Counted from the stretch's first letter, positions 28,842 to 39,691 are shown. The stretch is DNA of 64,000 nucleotides from Ustilago trichophora (GCA_900323505.1 OOIN01000006.1:1-64000); one strand, 5' to 3'. Program-made: numbers and translations. Notes: a model not told the origin generated them from the sequence alone.

Positions 28842-29531
28842 AAAGGAATGTGGGGCCCTACAAATCCCGCTTCCGAGACGCGTCTTTCCTCATCCTGTCA
28901 CCCGTAACCGAGCTTTGTCCAAGATGCTCATCACAACCCTCTCCACTTGACAGTAGTGTCAGATAGGCACAAGACTCGAGATCCTCTCGCAACTCTGTCG
29001 AGAATCTCGTCGCCGAGCTTTGATTTCTCTCAACCCCAACTTGGCCTTCATGGTCTCTCCCTCGTCAACTTCAATTGGATTGTTCTGTTGAAAGCGCTGC
29101 TCTAGCCTCCTACTGTACTCGTACATTTGGTTCTCGACCTCTTCGCAATCCGACGATCGCTGCTATCGAACGGAAATCAATCTCCGACTCCGACTCGGCT
29201 CCAATCCTGCCAACAACGGCGCCTATCACGAGCCACCTTTCTGGCACAAAGGGGTCATTGACTTGTCGCTCTCTCTCTCTCTCTAACCTCTCGTCCAGAT
29301 TGCACCAAATCACCGATCTCAAAATTGCTGCAAATTCCTATCGGCGATATCTTCTTCGAGCCTTCCACAAATTTCCATTCCGAAGTCCGAACCAAACCCG
29401 AGCGAGATGCCCGACTTTCCAAAAGACTCGTTTTGGCTGCATCGTCCGACATCATGCCTTTTCTCTCTCTCTCTCTGCGCTCTCCATCATCTCCCCCAAC
29501 GCTTCAGCATCCATCTTAGCTGCTATACGCC

Positions 29532-30629
29532 ATGGTCATTTGCACTCGCCGCGGCTGCGGTGTCGATTTCGATCCAGCATCTTCTGCTTCGGCTGCAGCC
29601 TCTTGTAGCTACCACCCTGGCGCTCCCGTCTTCCACGAAGGTCTCAAGTCATGGTCGTGCTGCAAGCACTCCAACAAGCCTGTCATGGAGTTTGACCAAT
29701 TCCTTGCCATCAAAGGCTGCAGCTCTGCCGATGCTCACTCGTCCGAAAAGCAGTCCGTCCCCACCGTCAAGAACGGTGCTGTCATCGCGGATCCAGATGC
29801 GTCACCAGCAGCTGCTGACGTCCACGTCGTATCCAAGGGCGCCAACGGCAAAGAGACTTTTGGCAGAGCAACTTCCACCGCCGACATTGTCCAGCCTCTC
29901 TCAGGTATGTCGCTCCTAGCAGCTCAAAATGCGGCCCAGTCGACCAACTCTGAGACCAAGACACAGCTCAACAACGAGCCCATCGAGGAGCAAGATCCTA
30001 TCCAGTCCGATGCCAACCTTGCCGCAGGTCTCGTCTGTAAGCGTGGTGGATGCGGCTTCAAGTTCGAAGGCGGTGCCCGCGATCGCTCCAAAGAGACCTG
30101 CAACCATCACAAGGGCTCACCCATCTTCCACGAAGGTTCCAAAGGCTGGTCTTGCTGCAAGCGCAGGGTGCTCGATTTCAACGACTTTTTGCAGATCGAG
30201 CCTTGCACCACCGCCAAGTCCGGCCACCTCTTTGTCGGAGCACCAAAGCCCGCCGCAGACGGCACCATCGATGGAGACGAGAGCATCGACTGCAGAATGG
30301 ACCACTACGAGACTCCCAACGATGTCCGCCTCACCGTCTACGCCAAAGCCGTCGACGCTACCAAGAGCTCCATCGAATTCAAGGACGATGGTGTTGTCTT
30401 CTCTCTCCTTTTGCCACCAGCTCCTGGCTCATCTCGTGGTCGTCGCTTTCAGAAAGTGCTCAAGCCCTTTGCGCCCATCGTCCCCGCCGAATCGTCGTTC
30501 AACATTACCAAGTTCAAGGTTGACCTCGTCCTCACCAAACAGCAAAAGGGTCAGAGCTGGCCTTGCCTCGAGAGCGGGGACCGCGTGATTGGATATGGTC
30601 TCACATTCGGTCGCGATAAGGACAAGTGA
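29532..30629 (+). CDS. CHORD- and CS-domain co-chaperone
   Basis: 365 residues. CHORD 1 occupies residues 4-63 (CTRRGCGVDFDP, CSYHPGAPVFHEGLKSWSCC, DFL-like FDQFLAIKGC). CHORD 2 occupies 169-225 (CKRGGCGFKFEG, CNHHKGSPIFHEGSKGWSCC, FNDFLQIEPC). A C-terminal CS (p23-like) domain lies at about 262-350. The order CHORD-CHORD-CS is that of animal CHORDC1/morgana and plant RAR1-like proteins, which bind Hsp90 (and Sgt1 in plants) and bind zinc through the Cys/His sets. All cysteines and histidines of both repeats appear intact. The gene has a long pyrimidine-rich leader. Confidence 0.95.
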   Translation: MVICTRRGCGVDFDPASSASAAASCSYHPGAPVFHEGLKSWSCCKHSNKPVMEFDQFLAIKGCSSADAHSSEKQSVPTVKNGAVIADPDASPAAADVHVVSKGANGKETFGRATSTADIVQPLSGMSLLAAQNAAQSTNSETKTQLNNEPIEEQDPIQSDANLAAGLVCKRGGCGFKFEGGARDRSKETCNHHKGSPIFHEGSKGWSCCKRRVLDFNDFLQIEPCTTAKSGHLFVGAPKPAADGTIDGDESIDCRMDHYETPNDVRLTVYAKAVDATKSSIEFKDDGVVFSLLLPPAPGSSRGRRFQKVLKPFAPIVPAESSFNITKFKVDLVLTKQQKGQSWPCLESGDRVIGYGLTFGRDKDK

Positions 30630-30884
30630 GCCCTTACCTCGCATTCTTGCCTTTCCTCTACATACAGCAGTCATTGCATTGCATCTCTCGTTCTCCTCAT
30701 ACATTCCATCCTTGTAACAACAGAAATCACTAATTCTCGCATGCAAATCTTTTCGGAAAGCTCACACAGAGATCGCAAGTCACAGTTCTGAGCAGCGCTA
30801 AAGATACGGATACAGATACAGATGCATATTGTGAAGGCGATAAACAGGACGCCACTGGATGCATACTATACGAGCGAACATCGC

Positions 30885-33800
30885 CTAAAGAAGCGAAGAA
30901 ATCTTCATCGGCCGTCGCACCGCGTTCGAGAAGCCCTCGTGATATCGGTAGAATACCTTGATCTTTCCATCGCCATCGCCCGCAGTCTCATCTTTGGCCT
31001 CGGCGGCTGATGCATCATCACTTTGTGCTGGCTGGTCGTCAACTACACATGTCACATCGGTGGCGCTGGAGGCTCGGCCGTCTGCCACCTTCCTCTTTCT
31101 GCCTCCCATGCCTTCTGGGATTGGGACAGCTGACAAAGCTGCAGGCACCGATGCGCTCTTCTGCACAATGGGTCGACCAAAGAAATCTACCGCCATCTTT
31201 TCCTTCTTGTTCTTGATCGAATCCCGTGCAGCGTCTGCATTGGCACTCTTGGACCGGTAGATCGCTGTGGCGCTCTTGGATGCCGAGCCCGCATCGTCCT
31301 CACCGTCTTCCACACCGGCGTTCTTGCGCAATAGCTGCCTCTCCATCTCCCTCGCCACAAGCTGACGCACCGCAAAGCGCGACGGCCCAACCTCTTTCGA
31401 CCGTTTGCCCTCGAACTGCGTGAAGATGTCGAGCGGAGGGTCGAGTTTGTACACCAACTGACCCGCGCTCTGTCCCGTTGCTGCTGCTTCCTCCTCCGAA
31501 ATCTTGTCCTGAACAAACTTGATATTGAGCGACGTCATGATCGAGACAAGCGATCCAAACGCTTGCTTGTCTTCGGCTCGTGACAGCTGATTGTTGATCG
31601 GTCGAAGGTCCGGTGTAAGGATACGCATGAGCGAAGGACCTAGCTCTGTGATGACGGAATGTCGATTGAACTGTGAGCGAACGTTGGCAGGGAGGTTTCC
31701 GATGACTTGCGAGGCGATTTCGTTGAAGGCAGACGCCTTGAGGTGGTTCTCATAATCCACCTTCGGATACTCGGGAAGCGCGTTGCCGACGTGCGCAAAC
31801 AGCAAGTGCCAGCAAACAAACGACCATGGCATGAAGCCGAGCAGCTCAAAGCTGCCTTGCGACCATGCACGACTCGTAATGCTCTGCCCAAAGTGTAGCC
31901 AATCGTGCACCTGTCGGTACCGCTTCCAGCCACCGTCTGCGGCACGCAGGGTCGGATAGTGCTCAAAGCAGCCTTGAGCAAGCTTTTCGTACTCGTTGCA
32001 GCTGATGACCTCGTGAATAATGCGATTGACATTCTCCCGAGGCGTATCGATCAGCGCAAAGTCTTTCTGCTTCTCCTTGCCGTCCGAAGTCAAGTCCTGC
32101 GCAGATGCCTTGCGAGAAGAGTTCCACGGCGAACCATCTGCATCCGCGGCATTTGCATTGGCCCCTTTCATGCTCGAGGCTGCTGCTTGCCTGCGATTCT
32201 GGCGTCGGAAAAGCATCTCCCAGGCCTTATGGACGGTACCACCCGTGTCCTTGATGCCAATCGAAGCATTCTTCACCGCCGCCTCGGTGAGCGCAATGTT
32301 CTTTGTCTTTGCAAATTCGAGTGCGTTCAAGCAGGAGCGGATATCGCCGTTGGTCAGCTCTGCAAGCAGCGACAGGCCTCGAGCTTCCACCGAGAGTGCT
32401 TCGACTTCGCACACCTCGCGCAGACGTTTGACTACGAGGTTAGTCGGTGGCTTGTTGAAGCGGATCAGCTTGGCCAAGGGCCGCAAAGGCCGCAAGGAAG
32501 GAGCGTACAGGTCATTGCAGATGCAGATGATGGGTCGAAGGAGGGGCTTGTAACCTTTGCGCTGCTGCTTCTTGCCACGTGAAGCGAGCCCTGCCGCCTT
32601 CGGGCCGGCTCCCTTGCCCATTTCAACCAGTCGTACCAGTGCACGCACAAAGCCATGCGATTCGCCCGAAGCTCCACCACCACCGCCCGTTGCACCATCG
32701 ATCTCGTCGATCACCACCAATGTCGGTCTCGGGTCCTTCAGACTGCCAGACTCGAGCGCCATCTTGATCACATCCTCTACTGCTCCAGCTGTGCGCGCGT
32801 CACTGGCATTCAGCTCGTACACGTTGTAGCCCGCGTGCGCGCCAATGACATGAGCAAGGGTGGTCTTACCAAGACCAGGCGGGCCCGAGATCATCATGAT
32901 CCGCTCCTTCGGTCGGCCGTAAGGGTCCTTCCACATGTGCTCACCGCCCTTGTCGCCTGCGCCGTGGTCCGCAAATCCGTATTTGGCTTGTATGTATTGT
33001 CGGTGGCGCTCCTTGCGGTGATTCTTGCGCTTGAAGACACACTCGTCCCACTCTTTGAGCCAGCCCAGCACTTCGCGATGGACGCGCTCGTCGCCGAGAA
33101 GCTCAGTGAATTTGCCCGGTCGATGCTTGTCGACCCACATCTGTGCGGCGGCCTTGGAGGCCTCGGCAGTGTTAAGGTTTTTGGTTCGGCGAGACTGATC
33201 GCGTTGAGCCTCGTCGCGCTCAACCACATCAAGAGCTTTCAAGGCTTGAACTGCGTCAAGGAGTTGGTGAATGGGCCGTTCGAGAAGTTGCGAGGCATCG
33301 ACGTCGACCATGATGGCAGGTGGCTTCCATCCCTTCATGCGCTTGCGGCGCTCAAAGCGGACAGGAGTGCCATCCATCGTAGTGGCATTCAGGAAGCCAG
33401 CTGGAATGTACTTTGGGACGCCAACAGGCTGTGCGCGCAACGGCAGTCGTGATGGACCTGCTAGGGCCTCGCGTGTTGTGATGATTTTGTCAGTACCTTG
33501 AGCTTCCATCTCAATTGTTGAGAGTGCCTCGATCGCTCGCAAAGATCCTTGTGCAGATGTCGGAAAGGGTAGAGCCGTCAAAGCTTGCGACTTGGATGCG
33601 GGAGTGACCGAATGCTGCGAACTGGGCTGAGAAGATGTTCCTAGCAAGCCGTTGCTCTCAAGAAGGTCCGATGCCGATGAAGAAGCCCGCGAGGACAACA
33701 ACACGGAATCGTCAGCAGATGCAACGTAGTCGGTGAAGAACTCGTGAGGAGGTGATGGAGGACGTTTTTGTGAGCGTTGAGCCGCTTGAGGTGGAGAAGG

Positions 33801-34229
33801 CCTCGATACCGCATGCTCTTCCTCGGCGAGCAAAAATGCCTCGAGCTCGTCATCGTCACGCCCTGCTGGAATGAATTTCGAAGAAGGCTGTTGTGGCTGC
33901 TGCTGCACGTCCTCATCTTGCCTGAGGGACATCTCCTCGTCGAGTAGCTGGTCCAGGTCGAGGTCAGCATCAAAGTCCATGGACTCGCCACGATCAGGGC
34001 TTGGAATATAAGGGTGATGGCTCAGCTTCGCCGGTGCTTGCGAGCCCCATGCGTTGAGGGCCTTCTGTGCTTCGCTTTGGGATGCGGGGGAACCAAAGAG
34101 GTTGAGATCTCGCTCGCGGAACGGGTCGGTCGCAGTTGGGAAGAGTTCGTCCGCTTTTGCTTGCGAGCTGGTGGCGGGCGCGTCAATGTCGAGAAGGCCA
34201 TTGCCTTCCAGCAAACTTGTCTGGGCCAT
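30885..34229 (-). CDS. CTF18: Ctf18, large subunit of the alternative clamp loader RFC-Ctf18
   Basis: 1114 residues. The N-terminal 280 are acidic and poorly ordered. An RFC-box-like lead (MWVDKHRPGKFTELLGDERV, 364-383) precedes the AAA+ module: Walker A GPPGLGKTT at 449-457, YELNASDARTAG, Walker B VVIDEID at 505-511, and a sensor region with RPIICICNDLYAPSLRPLRP. The tail ends in FYRYHEGFSNAVRRPMKISSLL, the conserved element by which Ctf18 recruits Dcc1 and Ctf8. The complex loads or unloads PCNA, works with polymerase epsilon, and supports sister-chromatid cohesion and replication checkpoint signalling. Length is somewhat above family average because of the N-terminus. Confidence 0.95.
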   Translation of the reverse strand: MAQTSLLEGNGLLDIDAPATSSQAKADELFPTATDPFRERDLNLFGSPASQSEAQKALNAWGSQAPAKLSHHPYIPSPDRGESMDFDADLDLDQLLDEEMSLRQDEDVQQQPQQPSSKFIPAGRDDDELEAFLLAEEEHAVSRPSPPQAAQRSQKRPPSPPHEFFTDYVASADDSVLLSSRASSSASDLLESNGLLGTSSQPSSQHSVTPASKSQALTALPFPTSAQGSLRAIEALSTIEMEAQGTDKIITTREALAGPSRLPLRAQPVGVPKYIPAGFLNATTMDGTPVRFERRKRMKGWKPPAIMVDVDASQLLERPIHQLLDAVQALKALDVVERDEAQRDQSRRTKNLNTAEASKAAAQMWVDKHRPGKFTELLGDERVHREVLGWLKEWDECVFKRKNHRKERHRQYIQAKYGFADHGAGDKGGEHMWKDPYGRPKERIMMISGPPGLGKTTLAHVIGAHAGYNVYELNASDARTAGAVEDVIKMALESGSLKDPRPTLVVIDEIDGATGGGGGASGESHGFVRALVRLVEMGKGAGPKAAGLASRGKKQQRKGYKPLLRPIICICNDLYAPSLRPLRPLAKLIRFNKPPTNLVVKRLREVCEVEALSVEARGLSLLAELTNGDIRSCLNALEFAKTKNIALTEAAVKNASIGIKDTGGTVHKAWEMLFRRQNRRQAAASSMKGANANAADADGSPWNSSRKASAQDLTSDGKEKQKDFALIDTPRENVNRIIHEVISCNEYEKLAQGCFEHYPTLRAADGGWKRYRQVHDWLHFGQSITSRAWSQGSFELLGFMPWSFVCWHLLFAHVGNALPEYPKVDYENHLKASAFNEIASQVIGNLPANVRSQFNRHSVITELGPSLMRILTPDLRPINNQLSRAEDKQAFGSLVSIMTSLNIKFVQDKISEEEAAATGQSAGQLVYKLDPPLDIFTQFEGKRSKEVGPSRFAVRQLVAREMERQLLRKNAGVEDGEDDAGSASKSATAIYRSKSANADAARDSIKNKKEKMAVDFFGRPIVQKSASVPAALSAVPIPEGMGGRKRKVADGRASSATDVTCVVDDQPAQSDDASAAEAKDETAGDGDGKIKVFYRYHEGFSNAVRRPMKISSLL

Positions 34230-34762
34230 AGCGTCCTAGACCTGATTCCTGACGTCTCCTCAACGGCGAGGGTTCGTTTGTGAAGATCTAGGAAGAAAGA
34301 ATGAAGTGAAAGATGGTCGTTGTGGTGATCAGAGGCGAGGCGAGGCGTGGCGTAGCGTAGCTGAAAGACATCACAAAGTTGGCCTAAACTTAGAGGTATG
34401 AGAGTCCAACACGCCGCTCTTAAAGTTCAACTACTCCGTGCGTCGCGCGACGCGTAAAATGACCGAACTCAAGCATGTTAGAGCGTGACTGTTGACACCG
34501 CCAAAAAAATTGGCGCATAGCTTCCCCTCTGTCCTCTTTCGCGCTTCTGTGCAGACTGAGTTGATTCCTCACAGGCCGACCAACTTCCAGCTGGAGGCAA
34601 ACAATGATCACTCGTTCATCAAGATGCTGCAAGGTCCAGGAAGGCTCATTCAGAGACGCTTCACCATGCAACTATACACACTAGCTTCGAATTCGGGCAG
34701 TGATTCCAAGACATTGCATTGGTACGGATGATTGAAATGCTGCAAGACAGCCCAGATATTGC
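34230..34762. other. Intergenic
   Basis: About 530 bases between the CTF18 start and the last exon of the MCC beta gene. It includes a short GAGGCGAGGCGTGGCGTAGCGTAG run near 34333-34356. No coding or RNA feature seen. Confidence 0.5.
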
Positions 34763-36658
34763 TTACATTCTGTTGCACAGTGGTGAACAAACATACGTCC
34801 AGTTTGTTCAAAATACATGGAAGAAAAGAATGTAAGGGTTGGTGGTCAGTAAACGATACGGTCCACCGAAATGCGGATGCTACATTCTTGCTCAGCCTCT
34901 CGGAGATAATACTTACCGGTAGACGCCGTCTCCGTAGTTGTTGCCATCCCAGGCAGGGTGTCGGGATCCGCCTGCATCGCCGCGCTGAGAGCTCCTCCAT
35001 CGGCCTGTGTTGGCCACGCTCAAGCCGAGAGCGAGCACGCTACGGGTGTCTTGCGGTCGGATGATGCCGTCGTCCCAGAGACGGGCACTAGCGTACTCGG
35101 GCAGAGTTTGCTTCTCGATCGTGTCACGGAGACCTTCCTGCTTGGACTTGTCGCTGCTAACCGTACCCATAACCTGGCTGAGCTGCTCACCACCCATGAC
35201 ACCCACGCGCGCGTTGGGCCACATCCACAGGAAGCGAGGGCTGTAGGCTCGACCACACATGCCGTAGTTGCCTGCTCCGAAGCTGCCTCCGACGATGACG
35301 GTGAACTTGGGCACGTTGGCACACGCCACTGCTCGAACCATCTTGGCGCCGTCCTTGGCGATACCGGATCGCTCCGCCTTGGTACCAACCATGTAACCGG
35401 TCACGTTGACCAAAAAGACGAGCGGAGTCTGACGCTGGTTGCACAGCTGGATAAAGCTGGTGGCCTTCTTTGCCGACTCGCCGAACAGAACACCATTGTT
35501 GCCAATGATACCGACATCCTGACCAGCGATTTTGGCGAAACCTGTGACAATGGTATTGCCGTACAGCTTCTTGAACTCGTGGAAGCGCGAGCCATCTACC
35601 AGTCGAGAGATGATGTCGCGGATGTCGAAAGGCTTTCTGGCGTTCTCTGGGATGATGCCGTGGAGCTCCGAAGCGTCGTACAATGGCTGCTCGAATGAGG
35701 CATCGGTCAAGGAAGCATTCGAGCGACGGCAAAGGCCAAGGTTAGCAACCGCTTCTCGCGCCAGGGTGATGGCGTGAGCATCATCGACCGCAAGGTGATC
35801 CGTCACACCTGACTCGCTGCAGTGCATCTCACCACCTCCGAGCGTCTCATCATCAACAACCTCTCCAAGGGCCGCCTTGACTAGCGGAGGTCCAGCCAAG
35901 AAGATGGTGCCCTGGTTTCGCACGATGATGGTCTCATCAGCCATCGCTGGCACGTAAGCACCACCGGCCACACTGATACCGTGGACGACCGAGATCTGCG
36001 GAATGCCGAGAGCCGACATTTGAGCCATGTTGTAGAAGATACGGCCAAAGTGGTTCTCGTCGGGGAAGACGTCGGCCTGATGAGGCAAAGCAGCGCCACC
36101 ACTCTCGTTGAGGTAGACGCATGGCAGACGGTTCTCACGGGCGATGGCTTGCGCTCGAAGGTGCTTCTTGACGGAGATGGGGTAGTAACTTCCACCCTTT
36201 ACGGTGGGGTCGTTGGCGACAATCATACACTCGGTGCCAGAGACACGTCCAATGCCCGAGATCATACCGGCGCCTGGAATCTCATCGTTGCCGTACATCT
36301 CGTACGCTGCCAATTTCGAGAGTTCCAGAAAGGGCGAACCATGATCGAGGAGCGCAGCGACACGCTCACGGGGCAGCATCTTGCCTCGAGAGATGTGACG
36401 TGCTCGTGCCTTGTCGCTGCCGCCAAGCGCAAGCTTTGCGTGTGTGGCGTCGAGCTTCTGGACGAGACCATCCATGTGGGCCTTGTTGGCCAGGAAGTCG
36501 TCCGAGGACGGGTCAACATTGTTTGGGAGGACGCTTTGCTGTTCCTGGAAGATCGAATAAGATGCAGCACGATAAGATCTGACAGGGGTGCGCAGAGCGT
36601 TGTGAGCCTGGCGGATGGCGCCTGAGGCGAGTCGAGTGGTTGTCTGCGTTGACAACAT
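34763..36658 (-). CDS. MCCB: Methylcrotonyl-CoA carboxylase beta subunit, mitochondrial (two exons)
   Basis: The first exon (36658-34917) encodes 580 complete codons plus two bases. A 147-base intron (34916-34770) follows, and the second exon supplies A-ATG-TAA, so the protein ends ...GDGVYRM with 582 residues. A basic, Ser/Ala/Arg-rich mitochondrial presequence covers about 1-35. The biotin-dependent carboxyltransferase domains follow: N-lobe [13 protein letters not shown] and [16 protein letters not shown]-lobe [20 protein letters not shown] and [13 protein letters not shown]. The enzyme carboxylates 3-methylcrotonyl-CoA in leucine breakdown, together with the biotin-bearing alpha subunit (not in this window). 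Without splicing the frame would end at GVYR, lacking the Met that ends other family members. Confidence 0.95.
34770..34916 (-). other. Terminal intron of the MCC beta gene
   Basis: The 5' site is CG|GTAAGT, a strong donor consensus, and the 3' site is CAACAG|AATGTAA. A CTGAC branch-like word lies between (near 34848). Splicing yields CGA ATG TAA, i.e. Arg-Met-stop. An alternative 3' site 30 bases from the donor (GAGCAAG|AATGTAG) would give the same protein end, but that intron would be implausibly short. Confidence 0.8.
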
Positions 36659-37908
36659 TGTCAGCTAGCGTGGATAGGAATGTTGGAGGGCGGGCTTGTG
36701 ATGGATAACAAGGAAGGATGCCGTTCAGAAAGTCGTGTCCCGGAAGCGTGTGGCGTAGAGGATGTGGTGGGATGTTGGAGTGAGTAGGTCAAGGAGACTC
36801 AGTGGAGCCGATGGCCGATTCAAAGCAAGTATAGCTATGCTAGGTGTGGCGTTGATTTGAAGCGAGAAATCCGGACTTGGTTGAGCAGGGTTAAGGTGTA
36901 TATGAAGTGTTGGTGGTGGGTCGCGCTTGCCGGTAAGACCGTGCTTGTTGTCTGCTTTTGCACTTTTTCCCCCGTTTAGCCCATTCACAGATTTGCTCCT
37001 CTTTCTTTCTCTTGTCTCTCTTAGCCGAAATTGCGGCCGTGTTGAATCTCATCTTTTCGGTCTCTGGGCGTATTGCGCGTGGTCCCTTGTCAAACAGATT
37101 TTGCGGGGGAGCGAGCGGGGGAGCGGGGGAAAATTGCGGCCGACGTTGGACCGTCAAAAGCGAAACAGCCAGTGTAGTAGCCGGATTTGTGTCGGCACTC
37201 GCACCACGCACCACCACTCGGCAGGTCAGCCTATCGCTGCTTTCGATATCTCGTCACCCGCAACTGCCTTTTATATCCTTCTGATTGACTTGACCCTGAC
37301 CCTATCCATCTGGTCATGACACAAGGCATGGTTGCACAATCGATCAGGTGCACTTGTCGGTCATCGTATTCGCAGTGTACTAGTCACGGGGTATCAGTGC
37401 ATTGCCAGTGTATTGCCAGTGAGCTACTCGTTGTCTTTCGCTTGGACGATCCTCTGGTTGTCCCGCCGTCGCCGTCGCCGCATGAAATTGACAACTGCAC
37501 CCTGATATATTGTACTGTAGATAATAATCCTACAAGGCCGCTTGGTCTTCAAGTTGTAGCGCGACCTGGTGACGTTGCCTCATTCACTGATTTGGTCACC
37601 AATAGAGTGACAACCGCTTGCTATCTCCTTGGGTACGCACCCAGGCGCGAGCAGCAGACGCGAGCCCAATTTAAATACTGTACAGTTTACCCAAAACTGA
37701 GCCGAGCATCCAGCGCGTCTTTTGGGCAAAAAGTGTTGGTGTGGAGGCCATGTTGACCCTGCATCTTATTCATCCTTCGTCTTCCCCAACTCCCATCTTG
37801 TTCCCCTGATTGCTCACCTTCCTTCAGTAGCCACGGTGTCACTTATCCAACCAGAAGATCTCGAAATCTCACCCTCCACCCTCACCCCAGGCAAGGGAGA
37901 AGTACAAG
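36659..37908. other. Divergent promoter region between MCC beta and the CtIP-like gene
   Basis: About 1.25 kb with no supported frame. It includes CTCTTTCTTTCTCTTGTCTC pyrimidine patches, a TACTGTACAGTTTAC palindromic word at 37676-37690 and a leader-like stretch before the ATG at 37909. Confidence 0.5.
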
Positions 37909-39429
37909 ATGAGCAGCTCACTCAAACGCAAGCGTACAACCGAACCACATCTTGCCTCGCCAGCATCCACATCCACGCGCAGCTCTCCAGCGGCGCCGCA
38001 ATCCCGTCGGTCGACGGACGTCTATCAAGACCCCACAACCTCCTCACTCCCTCACGACAACGCAGCTCAGGCGAATTTGAGGCATGAACTTCAGCTCTCG
38101 CTGAATGAGTTACATTCGTCGTCTGCGCGGATCGAGGCGATTCTAGCCCAACTTGGACCCCAGCCGCGATCTACACTCAGCGAGCTCGTCGCCCCAGTAC
38201 AGCCATCAATCGCACACTCGGCATCCAGCGAAACTGCACTAAAGTCCATCTCGACTCGCCGAGACAGTCCTTGCGCAAAGTGTCTGGAACACCAAGCAAA
38301 AATAAGAGCACTACAAGCACAAGCACGAGAACACGAAAAGGAACGGCAAGCGTGGAAAGCGTTCAAATCGTGGTGGTTGGCCTCCCTATCCAAACGAGAG
38401 CGCGGCCAACGAAGGCGTAAGCATTTGGCCAACGATTCCACGCCGAATGCTTTTCCTGCATATAAAAACAGTGGTAGTGCCGAGGAAGCGCTCAGAAGCG
38501 TAGTGAGGAGGCTTGACCCGGCTACGAGGAAGGTGTGGGAGCGGGCTGGGGTGATTTCTTCTGCTGCAGGTGCAGGTGCGGATATTGCAGACGAGGAGGA
38601 TAGGGAGGGTGATGTGGGCAGTGGTGAAGGGAGGCTGGAGGGTAGTTTGGGAGAGAGCGCAGGGCAGCAGAGTGAGCTTACGTTGCCCTTGCATGCCACA
38701 CCACCCTCTGCAGCTGTCCACAGTGCAGCGATAGATCCAAATCGCGGGCGAGGCGATGATGTTGCTACAAACGCTGTCCAAGTGGTTCCGATGCATCGCA
38801 GGGACACAGCTGCCAACTATATCGGCAGCAACAGCGATTCACCTTCCAGACGCCCCCTCATTCCCACGACCACTACAATTCGACGTACGCCTTCTAAAAC
38901 CACCGCTGCCGCCAGAACCAACACTCTTCCTACCTCCAGCAGCAGCAGCACGACTGCCAGAACGCATAACACCCGCCCAATCCCAATCACGACCTCCCCG
39001 ACCAGACCCACCCCAACTATCGCCACCACGAACACTGCAGCGCGGCTCGACCTCGAACCCACCAGCCGTGTCACTTCCATCACCACCCCTCATCCAACAT
39101 CCGCCACCCGAGCGGCAGACCTTATCGGCCACATCGACAGCACGCCTATTCGCAATCCTCTTCACCGTCGCACGCTGCACGCATCCGACTGTCCTGACTG
39201 CACCCTCTTCTATTCGCACTTCAACAGCCTCGCCCCCAATTCGAATCACGGTGGCAATCGGACTGGGTTGCAGGCTGGGGACGTAGAACGCATGGCTTGC
39301 TCCAGACATCGTTCCACATACAAGAGGGCTGTCACACCCGACGGATATTGGAACATCGGCTTTCCCTCCACACAGGAGGCCCAAGAGGTCAATGCCCAAG
39401 CTAGGCTGCAGAGGCCACATCAGCGATGA
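37909..39429 (+). CDS. CtIP/Ctp1/Sae2-type DNA end-resection factor
   Basis: 506 residues. A predicted coiled coil lies at about 55-85 (ELQLSLNELHSSSARIEAIL), and a second Cys-containing helix (CAKCLEHQAKIRALQ) lies near 121-150. The long middle is Ser/Thr/Pro-rich and disordered. The conserved C-terminal SAE2 domain has CPDC (428-431), CSRHR (464-468), then TPDGYWNIGFPSTQE from 476. The CxxC...C..H set is the family's zinc-binding pattern, and the Thr-Pro at 476-477 sits where CtIP and Sae2 carry their essential CDK site. These proteins switch on the Mre11-Rad50-Nbs1 nuclease to start resection of double-strand breaks. Only the C-terminus is well conserved across the family, as here. Confidence 0.85.
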   Translation: MSSSLKRKRTTEPHLASPASTSTRSSPAAPQSRRSTDVYQDPTTSSLPHDNAAQANLRHELQLSLNELHSSSARIEAILAQLGPQPRSTLSELVAPVQPSIAHSASSETALKSISTRRDSPCAKCLEHQAKIRALQAQAREHEKERQAWKAFKSWWLASLSKRERGQRRRKHLANDSTPNAFPAYKNSGSAEEALRSVVRRLDPATRKVWERAGVISSAAGAGADIADEEDREGDVGSGEGRLEGSLGESAGQQSELTLPLHATPPSAAVHSAAIDPNRGRGDDVATNAVQVVPMHRRDTAANYIGSNSDSPSRRPLIPTTTTIRRTPSKTTAAARTNTLPTSSSSSTTARTHNTRPIPITTSPTRPTPTIATTNTAARLDLEPTSRVTSITTPHPTSATRAADLIGHIDSTPIRNPLHRRTLHASDCPDCTLFYSHFNSLAPNSNHGGNRTGLQAGDVERMACSRHRSTYKRAVTPDGYWNIGFPSTQEAQEVNAQARLQRPHQR

Positions 39430-39606
39430 CTTCACACATCACACTCGCAACTGTGACTTGGCGGGAGCACCAACACACGATGTCAAAATTCATCTCGCAG
39501 CAACTCTTCACAGTCACAGAATTCTTTCTCATCGACACAGCCAAACTCTCTTCTCTTTGTCGTGCAAGTGGGGTTTGATACGATTGCACATGCAGTCTTG
39601 CATCTG

Positions 39607-39610
<4 letters not shown>

Positions 39611-39658
<48 letters not shown>
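39611..39658. repeat. (GT)n microsatellite
   Basis: About 24 uninterrupted GT units in the short spacer between the convergent CtIP-like and RasGEF genes. Confidence 0.95.
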
Positions 39659-39691
39659 AAGGGTGTGTGACGGTGTAAGAGTATGCGAAAG

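Larger units (their letters stand above)
27094..29531. other. Low-complexity intergenic region
   Basis: About 2.4 kb between two divergent genes with no supported coding frame. It holds a GA run, AAAAT repeats, a GTACTGTAC palindromic repeat, a long CT run, a 10-bp minisatellite and a pyrimidine-rich stretch (29265-29520) that is probably the 5' leader of the CHORD gene. Promoters for both flanking genes must lie here. Confidence 0.6.
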
